From positions 1 through 49,734 of the forward strand of contig JAVVHE010000020.1 in the NCBI GenBank assembly GCA_032249695.1: DNA of 49,734 nt, read 5' to 3'. The stretch comes from JAVVHE01 sp032249695 (GTDB lineage Bacteria > Pseudomonadota > Alphaproteobacteria > Sphingomonadales > Sphingomonadaceae). Position numbers and translations under genes: made by a program. This document shows, one piece after another, positions 1 through 8,530 of the stretch (within the stretch, counting starts at the first letter, position 1; each line of letters begins with the position of its first letter). The notes under the pieces are model-generated. The model was not told where the DNA came from. It did not search any database and saw nothing but the letters and a program-made list of their open reading frames with translations.

Positions 1-3000
1 CATGCGGGCGTGCACGATCTGGTCTGGCGCCCCGAGCGCGATCGCTGGGCGCACGAGCTGCTCGCCGCCGCGCGCGCCGAGGTGCTGGCGGCGGCGCAGG
101 CGGCAGGCGCGGACGTGGCCGACTGGACCGCGCTGATGGGGCTTCCCGATCGCGAACTGGTGCGTGCGCTGTGGGCCGCCTGCCCGCCGCTGCCGGTGGA
201 AGCCAACACGCCGCTGTTCATGATCTATACCAGCGGCTCGACGGGGAAGCCGAAGGGTATCGTCCACGCCCACGGCTATCTGCCCGGCATCATCGAGACG
301 ATGCGCGTGGCGTTCGACGCGCGGCCGGGCGACGTGATGTACACGGTCGCCGATCCGGGCTGGATCACGGGGCAGAGCTACCTGATCGCGGGCGCGCTCA
401 GCAGCGGCGTCACCACGCTCGTCACCGAAGGCTCCCCCGTCTATCCGCATGCGGGCCGCTTCGCCGCGCAGATCGAGCGGCACGGGGTCACGATCTTCAA
501 GGCGGGCGTCACGTTTCTCAAGAGCGTGATGAGCGACCCGGCGAGCTTACGCGAAGTCAAGCGCTATGACATGGGCGGCCTGCGCGTCGCCACCTTCTGT
601 GCCGAACCTTGCTCTCCCTCGGTCCAGGCCTTTGGCATGGAGCATGTAACGCGCCAATATATCAACAGTTACTGGGCGACCGAGCATGGCGGTATCGCCT
701 GGACGCACCCGTTCGGGAACTCAGACCTGGTGTTGAAGCCCGATACGCACGCGTGGCCGCTGCCGTGGATAGCTGGCGACGTGTGGGTGGAGGACGGCGC
801 AGAACTCCCCTCTCCCGCCTTCGCGAACGCTCGGGCACCCTCTCCCGCGAGCGGGACCGATGCGAAGGGCCAGCAAGCGGGGAGTGCGTGGCGGAGAGCC
901 GCCGATGGCGAGAAAGGCGAGGTCGTCATCACCCAGCCCTACCCGTATCTCGCGCGCACTGTCTGGGGCGACGCGGACAACTACCGCGTGATCGACGGCG
1001 TTGTGGACGCCGCCTGGCGCGGCGACGCCGGGCGCTGGGCCGAAGGTTACTGGGGCAAATGGCAGGGCACCTACGCCTACACTCAGGGCGATTTCGCGAT
1101 CCGCCACGAGGACGGCAGCTTCAGCTTCCACGGCCGTTCGGACGATGTGATCAATGTCTCCGGCCACCGAATGGGGACCGAGGAGATCGAGGGCGCGATC
1201 CTGAAGGACAAGCTGCTCGATCCCGATAGCCCGGTGGGGAACGTGATCGTCGTCGGCGCGCCGCACCGCGAAAAGGGGCTCACCCCGCTCGCCTTCGTGC
1301 AGCCGGTCGCAGGGCGGCGCCTCAGCCCCGATGATCGGCGGCGGCTGGCGGACCTGGTGCGCAGTGAGAAGGGCGCGGTCGCGGTCCCGCAGGACTTCCT
1401 GGAGGTGAGCGCCTTTCCCGAGACACGCAGCGGCAAATACATGCGCCGCATGGTGCGCGCGCTTGCCGAGGGCGGCGACGTGGGCGATCGCACGACGCTC
1501 AAAAACCCGGCAGCGCTCGACGAGATCGCCAGCGCGCTCGACGGCTGGCGCCGTCGCCAGACGATCGCCGACGAACAGACGACGTTCGAGCGCTACCGCT
1601 ACTGGACCATCCAGTATAACGACGCCGCTCCGGGCAGGCGCGTTGCGACAGTCACGATCGATAATCCGCCGGTCAACGCGCTGAACGAGCGCGCCTTGGA
1701 CGAACTGGTGGTGGTCGGCGATCGCCTGGCGGCGCAGGACAACGTTGTCGCGGTGATCTTCACTGGCGCGGGCACAACGTTCGTCGCCGGCGCCGACATC
1801 CGGCAGTTGCTGGAGGAGGTGCACACGATCGAGGACGCGCGCGTGCTGCCCGCCACCGCGACGATGGCGTTCGGCAAACTCTCGCGCGGGATGAACAAGC
1901 CGGTGATCGCTGCGATCAACGGCCCGGCGCTGGGCGGCGGCTTCGAGTTCGCGCTGGCGTGCCATTACCGGATCGCCGAGCCCGACGTGCCGCTGGGCCT
2001 GCCCGAAATCCGGCTGAACCTGCTGCCCGGCTATGGCGGCACGCAGCGGCTGCCGCGGCTGATGTGGGGCGCGGGGCGCGAGGACGGCGTGCGCTGGGCG
2101 CTGGAACTGATCCTGTCGGGACGAAGCATCACGGGCCACGCCGCGTGGCGCGCTGGCATCGTCGACGATTGCATCGGCATGGACAGCTCGGGCCACAGCG
2201 ATGTGCTGAGCCACGCGCACCATGTCGTGCGCCGCTGGCTGCGCGACGGGCCGAACAGCCGGCTGGGCAAGGCGTTGGCCGCACGCGAGGAGGTCATCTC
2301 GCGCGTGATGCAGCCGGTGCCTGTCAGCTGGGAGCGGCTGGTGGCCGACCCGTACATCACGCTGGTCCGCGAGCAGGCCGAGCGGGCGGGGCGTGGGCCC
2401 GCGCTGGCACGCGCGCTCGACGCGGTGCGGACGGGGCTTGAGCAATCGATCATGGCGGGCATGACGCGCGAGGCCGAGCTGTTCACCCAAGCGGTCATCG
2501 ATCCAGCGGGCGGCAAGGCGGGCATCCGCGCGTTCCTCGACAAGGTCGCGGCACCCCTGCCGGTGCGGCGCGATGGCGTGTTCGATTACGGCGCGGTGGC
2601 GGGCGAGGGCGCTGCGGCGGAGGCGGCGGGCGAACTGCTGCCGCGAAGAAGCGCGTTCCACCCGGGCGTGACCCCGGTCCCGCCCAAGCAATATGCGTTC
2701 GGCGTCGCGCGCGATCCGGCGACTGGTGCCCCGCGCCACGGCCCGCCGGGCGCGCACGAACGCGAATTGATCGTGCCCGTCGACGAGCCCGGCCCCAACG
2801 ACGCGCTGGTGTACATGCTGACCAGCGAGGTGAACTTCAACGATATCTGGGCGATCACCGGCATCCCCGTGTCGCCGTTCGACAACCACGAGAACGACTA
2901 TCAGACCACCGGCTCGGGCGGAGTAGGGTTGGTCGCGGCGCTGGGCCAGGAGGCGCGGCGCGAGGGCCGGCTGAAGGTCGGCGATCTGGTGGCGGTCTAT

Positions 3001-4473
3001 AGCGGCACGTCCGACCTGCTGAGCCCCGCGATGGGTCTAGACCCGATGTTCGCCGACTTCGCGATCCAGGGCTATGAGACCGAGACGGGCAGCCACGCGC
3101 AGTTCCTGGTTTGCCAGGCGCCGCAGCTGCACAAGCCGCCTCCCGGGCTGACGCTGGAGCAGGCGGGGAGCTACATCCTCAATCTGGGCACGGTTTATCG
3201 CTGCCTGTTCACGACGCTGAAGATTGACCCCGGCGCGCGCATCTTCGTCGAAGGTTCGGCGACGGGCACCGGCCTCGATGCGCTGCGCTCGGCGGTGCGC
3301 ACCGGGTTGAATGTTACGGGACTTGTCAGCAGCGCGGGGCGTGCGGAGTTCGTGCGCGGGCAGGGCGCAGTGGGCGCGATCGACCGCAAGGATCCGCGCT
3401 GGGCCGCGGCCTTCACGCCCGTTCCCGAAGACCCGGCCGAATGGGCGGCGTGGGAGGCCGCGGGCGAGCCGATCGCCGAGGAATATCGGCGGCTGAACGG
3501 CGGCGCCCTTGCCGACTTCGCGGTGAGCCACGCGGGCGAGCAGGCCTTCCCGCGCACCTTCCAGCTGCTGGCCGAGGGCGGCCGCCTCGCCTTCTATGGC
3601 GCATCGTCGGGCTATCATTTCAGCTTCATGGGCCATGCCGGCAGCGCCGACCCGCCGGCGATGCTGCGCCAGGCCGCGCTGCAAGGCGGCGAGAGCGTGC
3701 TCGTCTATTACGGTCCGGGCAGTCGCGACCTGCTTGACGAGACCGGGCTGGCGATCATCGAGGCGGCGCGGGCGTTCCGGGCGAAGACCGTCGTCGTCAC
3801 CACCACCGACGGCCAGCGCGCATTCCTGTCCTCGCTGGGGCTGGACGACGCGATCGAGGGGATCGTCAGCCTCGAGACTCTGAAGCGCCGCGAGGGCGAG
3901 CGGTTCGACTGGCCGGCGACGATGCCGCGCTTGGCCGACGCCAAGACCGACATCGTGGCGTTCAAGGCGGGTGTTCGCGATTATCAGGAGCGGACGCTGA
4001 AGCCCTTCGGCTCGGCGGTGGGGAAGCTGCTGCGATCCGCAGCCAATCCGCGCGGCGCGCCGGACCTGATTTTCGAGCGCGCGGCGCAGGATACGCTGGG
4101 GGTTAGCACGAGCCTCGTGAAGCCGTTCACCGGCCGCGTGGTGTTCAGCGAGGACCTGAAGGGCCGCCGTTTCACCTTCTACGCGCCGCAGGTCTGGACA
4201 CGTCAGCGCCGCATCCTGATGCCGACCGCATCGATTCTGGGCACGCATCTGTGCAACGCGCACGAGGTCACGCGGATGAACGAGATGATCGCGGCTGGAC
4301 TGTTGGAAGTGACCCCGCCAACGGTCGTCGACTGGCATGATCTGCCGCGGGCGCACCAGTCGATGTGGGACAACACCCACCAAGGCGCGACGATGGTCGT
4401 CAACCACGCGCTGCCCGCGATGGGCATCACCAGCCGCGACGAGCTGTTCGAGCTGTGGGCGGCAGGGGCGTGA
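1..4473 (+). CDS. pcs: propionyl-CoA synthase (trifunctional), 5' end outside window
   Basis: Converts 3-hydroxypropionate to propionyl-CoA in three steps on one chain: CoA ligation using ATP, dehydration to acryloyl-CoA, and NADPH-dependent reduction. The frame is open to base 1, so about 1490 codons of a family usually near 1820 residues are present. Counting from base 10, an AMP-forming acyl-CoA synthetase domain shows YTSGSTGKPKG (73-83), the ATEHGG region and the C-terminal catalytic lysine region RSGKYMRR near 473. An enoyl-CoA hydratase domain follows (about 525-830, with the oxyanion-hole stretch AALNG-like INGPALGGG). A medium-chain reductase domain completes it (about 880-1480, SEVNFNDIWAITG). 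The domain order and these stretches match, from memory, Chloroflexus propionyl-CoA synthase throughout. One oddity is about 23 extra residues near 265-295, encoded by a palindromic insertion. It lies 189 bases upstream of malonyl-CoA reductase on the same strand, which supports one pathway. Cytosolic. Confidence 0.95.
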   Translation, partial: HAGVHDLVWRPERDRWAHELLAAARAEVLAAAQAAGADVADWTALMGLPDRELVRALWAACPPLPVEANTPLFMIYTSGSTGKPKGIVHAHGYLPGIIETMRVAFDARPGDVMYTVADPGWITGQSYLIAGALSSGVTTLVTEGSPVYPHAGRFAAQIERHGVTIFKAGVTFLKSVMSDPASLREVKRYDMGGLRVATFCAEPCSPSVQAFGMEHVTRQYINSYWATEHGGIAWTHPFGNSDLVLKPDTHAWPLPWIAGDVWVEDGAELPSPAFANARAPSPASGTDAKGQQAGSAWRRAADGEKGEVVITQPYPYLARTVWGDADNYRVIDGVVDAAWRGDAGRWAEGYWGKWQGTYAYTQGDFAIRHEDGSFSFHGRSDDVINVSGHRMGTEEIEGAILKDKLLDPDSPVGNVIVVGAPHREKGLTPLAFVQPVAGRRLSPDDRRRLADLVRSEKGAVAVPQDFLEVSAFPETRSGKYMRRMVRALAEGGDVGDRTTLKNPAALDEIASALDGWRRRQTIADEQTTFERYRYWTIQYNDAAPGRRVATVTIDNPPVNALNERALDELVVVGDRLAAQDNVVAVIFTGAGTTFVAGADIRQLLEEVHTIEDARVLPATATMAFGKLSRGMNKPVIAAINGPALGGGFEFALACHYRIAEPDVPLGLPEIRLNLLPGYGGTQRLPRLMWGAGREDGVRWALELILSGRSITGHAAWRAGIVDDCIGMDSSGHSDVLSHAHHVVRRWLRDGPNSRLGKALAAREEVISRVMQPVPVSWERLVADPYITLVREQAERAGRGPALARALDAVRTGLEQSIMAGMTREAELFTQAVIDPAGGKAGIRAFLDKVAAPLPVRRDGVFDYGAVAGEGAAAEAAGELLPRRSAFHPGVTPVPPKQYAFGVARDPATGAPRHGPPGAHERELIVPVDEPGPNDALVYMLTSEVNFNDIWAITGIPVSPFDNHENDYQTTGSGGVGLVAALGQEARREGRLKVGDLVAVYSGTSDLLSPAMGLDPMFADFAIQGYETETGSHAQFLVCQAPQLHKPPPGLTLEQAGSYILNLGTVYRCLFTTLKIDPGARIFVEGSATGTGLDALRSAVRTGLNVTGLVSSAGRAEFVRGQGAVGAIDRKDPRWAAAFTPVPEDPAEWAAWEAAGEPIAEEYRRLNGGALADFAVSHAGEQAFPRTFQLLAEGGRLAFYGASSGYHFSFMGHAGSADPPAMLRQAALQGGESVLVYYGPGSRDLLDETGLAIIEAARAFRAKTVVVTTTDGQRAFLSSLGLDDAIEGIVSLETLKRREGERFDWPATMPRLADAKTDIVAFKAGVRDYQERTLKPFGSAVGKLLRSAANPRGAPDLIFERAAQDTLGVSTSLVKPFTGRVVFSEDLKGRRFTFYAPQVWTRQRRILMPTASILGTHLCNAHEVTRMNEMIAAGLLEVTPPTVVDWHDLPRAHQSMWDNTHQGATMVVNHALPAMGITSRDELFELWAAGA
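801..897. repeat. palindromic in-frame insertion inside propionyl-CoA synthase
   Basis: Between the conserved GDVWV and EKGEVVIT stretches the protein carries about 40 residues, where the Chloroflexus enzyme (recalled) has about 17. The extra DNA is rich in runs of C and contains TCCCGC-GA-GCGGGA (843-856), nested inside CCTTCGC (818-824) and its complement GCGAAGG (862-868). It resembles the CTCCC..GCGAGCGGGA hairpins common between genes in sphingomonads. I infer that an intergenic-type palindromic element inserted in frame. The exact borders are uncertain. Confidence 0.55.
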
Positions 4474-4662
4474 GCACGCTGCGTTGCTCCCCAGGCTCCG
4501 CCCTGGGAGGGGGGCCGACCCGCGCAGCGGGGTGGTGGAGGAGCGCAACGGCGCCGTTCTCTCCCGGTCCGGTCACGATTGCCCAACCGTCTCACCCCTC
4601 CGCCGTGCTGCGCGCGGTCGCGCTACCCAAGCGGAGCTTGGGCAGGAACCGAAGGTAAGCCC
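4474..4662. repeat. hairpin repeats between pcs and mcr
   Basis: This 189-base gap holds no gene. It contains GC-rich imperfect palindromes around 4486-4540 (CTCCCCAGG..CCTGGGAGG type) and a perfect CCCAAGC-GGA-GCTTGGG hairpin at 4626-4642, about ten bases before the ribosome binding site of mcr. These look like dispersed intergenic repeat units. The last hairpin could also act on the pcs-mcr transcript as a processing or attenuation site. No clear promoter is seen, so the two genes may be co-transcribed. Confidence 0.5.
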
Positions 4663-7600
4663 ATGACCAAGGCCAAAGCTTCGTCCGCCTCCGATCTTGT
4701 CCGCCACGGCCGCCTGGCGGGGAAGGTCGCGCTGATCACGGGTGCGGCCGGCAATATCGGCGGCGTGATCGCGCGCCGTTATCTCGACGAGGGCGCAACC
4801 GTCGTGCTGACCGGCCGCACGCGCGAGCGCATCGAGGCGGCCGCCGCCCGCATCGCAGCCGACGCGGGCGTTGAGCCCGACCGCGTGCACTGCGTCGTGC
4901 TCGACGGCGCTGACCCCGAAAGCGTGCGCGCGGGCGTGGCCGAGGCGGTCGCGAGGCACGGGCGTATCGACGTGCTGGTCAACAATGGCGGCTCGGCAGG
5001 GCCGAAGCAGCCGATCGAGCGGCTGCCGATCGACGCCGACGAACTCGCAGAACTGCGCGCGCAGGGCGCGGCCGACAGCGAGACGGTCCCCGACGCCATC
5101 CGCAACCTGCTGGGCGTCAGCTGGAACCTCGTCCGCGCCGCTGCTTCGCACATTCCGGCGGGCGGATCGGTCATCAATATCTCGACGATCTTCAGCCGCA
5201 CGCCCTATTACGCGCGCGCCGCATACGTCGTCCCGAAGGCTGCCTTGAACGCGCTTTCGCGCGAGCTCAGCCTAGAACTCGGCCCGCGCGGGGTGCGCGT
5301 CAATCTGGTCTATCCCGGCCCGATCGAAAGCGAGCGCATCCGGACCGTCTTCGCGGCGATGGACGCAGCCAAGGGTGACGAGCCGGGCGCAACCTCTGCG
5401 CAATTCGGCGGCATGATGAGCCTCGGCCGCGACGGCGGCGCGCCCGGCGACAGTTTCCCAACTCCGGAGGATGTGGCGAACTCGTGCGTGTTCCTCGGCT
5501 CCGACGAGTCGGCGGCGCTCAACGGTCACGACATCGAAGTGACGAACGGCATGACCGTCCGCAAGGAGGAGCGCTCCACCTACCTCGCGCGGCCGACCAT
5601 GCGATCAATGGACGGTGCCGGACTGGCGGTGTTGATCGTCGCTGGCAACAACTGGGAGGAAGGGCTTGAAATCGCTCGTGTGCAGATCGCGTGCGGTGCC
5701 TCGGTGCTGCTTGGCCTGCCGCGCGCGAGCGATGTCGCCATCGCCGAGGCGCGCGCCAAGGCGGAGGGGTTGACCGACCTCACCGTGCGCCGGTTCAACC
5801 GCATGGAACCGGCGGCGATGGAAGACGCGCTGGAGAGCTTCACCGCCGAGGGCGCTCCTTTGACGGGCGCGCTCGTCATGCCGCGCCACCTGCCCGATGA
5901 GCTAACCGGCCTGCTGCACGATGCCGACGACGACGCGGTCAACGCCTTCATGGACGCCGAGCTGGCGGGCGCGCTGGGGATCGCGCGCACGCTGAGCCGC
6001 TATTGGAAGCGTCATGACCAGCTGTTGCAGGAACCGCGCTTCGTGTTCCTGTCGAACCCCACCGACGGCCGGGGCGACCGCTGGGCGCACATGCTGCGCG
6101 CAGGGGTTGAGCAGCTGATCCGCATCTGGCGCGACGAGAGCCAGACCGACGTGAAGGCCGGCCGCCGCCGCCAGGCCGAATGGGGCAACCAGATCGTCCG
6201 CTTCACAAATGACGAGCCCGAGGGGCTGCGATTTGCAGCGGGACACGCCGCGCGGATTCTGCTGAAGGAATCGCGTGTTCGGGAGGTGACGCTCTACGTT
6301 CCCGCAAGCATTGGCGAAGCGACCGGCGCGCGCAAGGCGATGCCCGGCTTCAGCGAGAACATCACCGGCCTGCATCTCGGCAAGGTGGCGCTGATTACCG
6401 GCGGATCGGCCGGGATCGGCGGCCAGGTCGCGCGGCTGCTGGCACTCGCAGGCGCGCGGGTCATGATGGTCAGCCGCGGCGAGCAGGAGCTTGCCGTCGC
6501 CCGCGCACGCATCGTTTCCGAGCTGGAAGACATCGGTTTCGCAGGCGTCGAACGCCGCGTACAGATCATTTCGGGCGTCGACGTGAGCGACTTCGCCAGC
6601 CTGAAGCGCGCCTTCGATTCAACGATCGCGACCTTTGGTCGGCTGGACTATCTCATCAACAATGCGGGGGTGGCGGGCGCCGAGGAGATGGCGGTCGATA
6701 TGCCCGTCGCCGCGTGGGAGCGGACGCTCGAAGCGAACCTCACCTCGAACTTCTACCTGACGGACCTCGCCACGCCGTTGATGAAGCGCCAGGGCCAGGG
6801 CTATGTGCTGAACGTCAGCAGCTATTTCGGCGGCGAGAAGTATCTCGCCGTCGCCTACCCCAACCGATCCGACTACGCGGTCAGCAAGGCGGGCCAGCGC
6901 GCGATGGTGGAGACGATGGCGCGGCATCTGGGGCCCGAGATCCAGCTGAACGCGATCGCTCCGGGGCCGGTGGCGGGTGACCGGCTCGCTGGGAAGGGCG
7001 GCAAGCCCGGTCTGTTCGAGCGTCGCGCCAGGCTGATCCTTGAGAACAAGCGCCTGAACGCGGTGCACGCCGCCGTGGTGAAGGCGGTGCGCCGCGGCGC
7101 ACGCGTCGAGGCGGTGCTGATGCGGCTTGCGCGCAACGACACGGCGCGGATGAGCCACGACACCCAGAACCCGCGCGAGCTGCGCGACCTCGCGCTCGCC
7201 TGCGCGCGCGAGGGCGACGGCGTCTGCCTGTGGGACCAGTATCTGCTGACGCCCGCCATCGCCGCGCGGCTGATCGGGCGTCTGCGCAGCGGCGGCTATT
7301 TCCTCGACTCGCCGGGCTGGAAAGACCGCGCAGCGGGCTTCGAGACTGACGGAGCGTGGCTGCTGCGCGTGCCCGATGCGGACAGGCCGTTCCTCCCAGC
7401 CGATCGCATCGCGAAGGAAGCCGAGAAGGTCGGCACCGGCGTCACCAGCCAGCTGTTCCTCGGCCGAATGCCAAGCGAAGCCGACGTCGCGCAGGCGACA
7501 GTGTTTTTCCTCGCCGACCGCGCGGTCAGCGGCGAGACCTTCATGCCTTCGGGGGGCCTAAGCGTCGAACGCTCAACGACCGAGCGCGAGCTGTTCGGCG

Positions 7601-8343
7601 GGCCGAAGCAGGAGCGTTTGGACCAGCTGCGCGGCCGCACCGTGTGGCTGATCGGGGAGCATCTGACCGACTATCTGCAGGAGACTGCGCGCCAGCTGGT
7701 CATCGATTGCCACGTGGCGCGTGTGGTGTTGCTGAGCGCCACCGTTGAGGGCGGTGCTGCGCTGGCCCATCCGCTTTCCGAACTGCCCGCGGGCACGATC
7801 GAGGTGGTGCCGTGTGACGGGGGTCTCGAAGCTGCGATGGATGCAGCGCTGGTGCGCTGGGGGCGGCCGGTGACGGTCGTCTCGACTCCCTTCACGCCGC
7901 TGCCGACGGCGCTATTCGGTGAGGGCGGGCTGGGTGCGGAGGGCTTCCGCGCGGTCATCCGCGACAACCTTACCCACCATTTCCGCGTTGGCCGCAAGGC
8001 GTCGCTCTACGACGGCTGCCAGCTGGTGCTGGTGACGCCCGACGTGCCGACCGAGCAGACCGGCACGCCGGCGTTTGCGCTGGCGAACTTCGTCAAGACG
8101 ACGCTCCACGCGTTCACCGCGACGCTTGCCGTGGAGAACGAGCGGCTGGTCCACGACGTCCCCGCCAACCAAATCAACCTCACCCGGCGCGTGCGCAGCG
8201 AGGAACCGCGCGATCTTGACGAGCATCTGGAGGAAGTCCGCCGCTTCGCCCGCGCGGTCCTGCTGCTGGGCGCGCCGCTGCCCGACGCGGAGGACAGCCG
8301 GTACCGCGCGCGCATCTACCGGGGGATGAGCATGACGGTTTGA
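4663..8343 (+). CDS. mcr: malonyl-CoA reductase (bifunctional, tandem SDR)
   Basis: Reduces malonyl-CoA to malonate semialdehyde and then to 3-hydroxypropionate with NADPH. At 1226 aa it is close to the 1220 aa of the Chloroflexus enzyme and matches it, from memory, along the whole length. The N-terminal short-chain dehydrogenase has GAAGNIG (27-33), the NNGGSAG stretch and YVVPK (Y188/K192). The C-terminal one has GGSAGIGG near 580, LINNAGVAG and YAVSK (Y738/K742). In the family the C-terminal half makes the semialdehyde and the N-terminal half reduces it. The start is the ATG at 4663, preceded by GAAGGTAAG; an upstream extension in the same frame reads only through repeat DNA. The protein ends RGMSMTV, close to the family's usual C-terminus. 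Its product is the substrate of the neighbouring propionyl-CoA synthase. Confidence 0.95.
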   Translation: MTKAKASSASDLVRHGRLAGKVALITGAAGNIGGVIARRYLDEGATVVLTGRTRERIEAAAARIAADAGVEPDRVHCVVLDGADPESVRAGVAEAVARHGRIDVLVNNGGSAGPKQPIERLPIDADELAELRAQGAADSETVPDAIRNLLGVSWNLVRAAASHIPAGGSVINISTIFSRTPYYARAAYVVPKAALNALSRELSLELGPRGVRVNLVYPGPIESERIRTVFAAMDAAKGDEPGATSAQFGGMMSLGRDGGAPGDSFPTPEDVANSCVFLGSDESAALNGHDIEVTNGMTVRKEERSTYLARPTMRSMDGAGLAVLIVAGNNWEEGLEIARVQIACGASVLLGLPRASDVAIAEARAKAEGLTDLTVRRFNRMEPAAMEDALESFTAEGAPLTGALVMPRHLPDELTGLLHDADDDAVNAFMDAELAGALGIARTLSRYWKRHDQLLQEPRFVFLSNPTDGRGDRWAHMLRAGVEQLIRIWRDESQTDVKAGRRRQAEWGNQIVRFTNDEPEGLRFAAGHAARILLKESRVREVTLYVPASIGEATGARKAMPGFSENITGLHLGKVALITGGSAGIGGQVARLLALAGARVMMVSRGEQELAVARARIVSELEDIGFAGVERRVQIISGVDVSDFASLKRAFDSTIATFGRLDYLINNAGVAGAEEMAVDMPVAAWERTLEANLTSNFYLTDLATPLMKRQGQGYVLNVSSYFGGEKYLAVAYPNRSDYAVSKAGQRAMVETMARHLGPEIQLNAIAPGPVAGDRLAGKGGKPGLFERRARLILENKRLNAVHAAVVKAVRRGARVEAVLMRLARNDTARMSHDTQNPRELRDLALACAREGDGVCLWDQYLLTPAIAARLIGRLRSGGYFLDSPGWKDRAAGFETDGAWLLRVPDADRPFLPADRIAKEAEKVGTGVTSQLFLGRMPSEADVAQATVFFLADRAVSGETFMPSGGLSVERSTTERELFGGPKQERLDQLRGRTVWLIGEHLTDYLQETARQLVIDCHVARVVLLSATVEGGAALAHPLSELPAGTIEVVPCDGGLEAAMDAALVRWGRPVTVVSTPFTPLPTALFGEGGLGAEGFRAVIRDNLTHHFRVGRKASLYDGCQLVLVTPDVPTEQTGTPAFALANFVKTTLHAFTATLAVENERLVHDVPANQINLTRRVRSEEPRDLDEHLEEVRRFARAVLLLGAPLPDAEDSRYRARIYRGMSMTV

Positions 8344-8371
8344 GGGGGGCGCCGTGCCGTTCCCCTCTGGT

Positions 8372-8501
8372 GTCGTCCCGGCCTGGCCCGGGATCCAACT
8401 TCGCCGCGGGCACCGTCACTCAGGCTCGCGAGCCGGCCGCTTGCAGACTCGCCGCACGGTGGTGGCGGGCTTGTCGGGTTGCGGGTCGAGCCCGGAACGA
8501 C
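8372..8501. repeat. intergenic element with imperfect terminal inverted repeats
   Basis: The gap between mcr and the convergent UdgX gene contains GTCGTCCCGGCCTGGCCCGG at its left end. The right end, read on the other strand, begins GTCGTTCCGGGCTCGACCCG. The two ends form imperfect inverted repeats around about 130 bases, as in paired REP/BIME-like units. It may also serve as a transcription barrier between convergent genes. No ORF is supported here. Confidence 0.5.
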
Positions 8502-8530
8502 GGAGTTGGACGTGACACCCTTCTCCCCGT

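Noticed and set aside
721..2889. 722-codon open frame on the minus strand inside propionyl-CoA synthase
   Set aside because: Arg/Ala/His-rich low-complexity shadow; the plus strand encodes a clearly conserved enzyme.
4579..4662. Upstream extension of malonyl-CoA reductase
   Set aside because: It reads through hairpin-repeat DNA; the ATG at 4663 has a good ribosome site and gives the family length.
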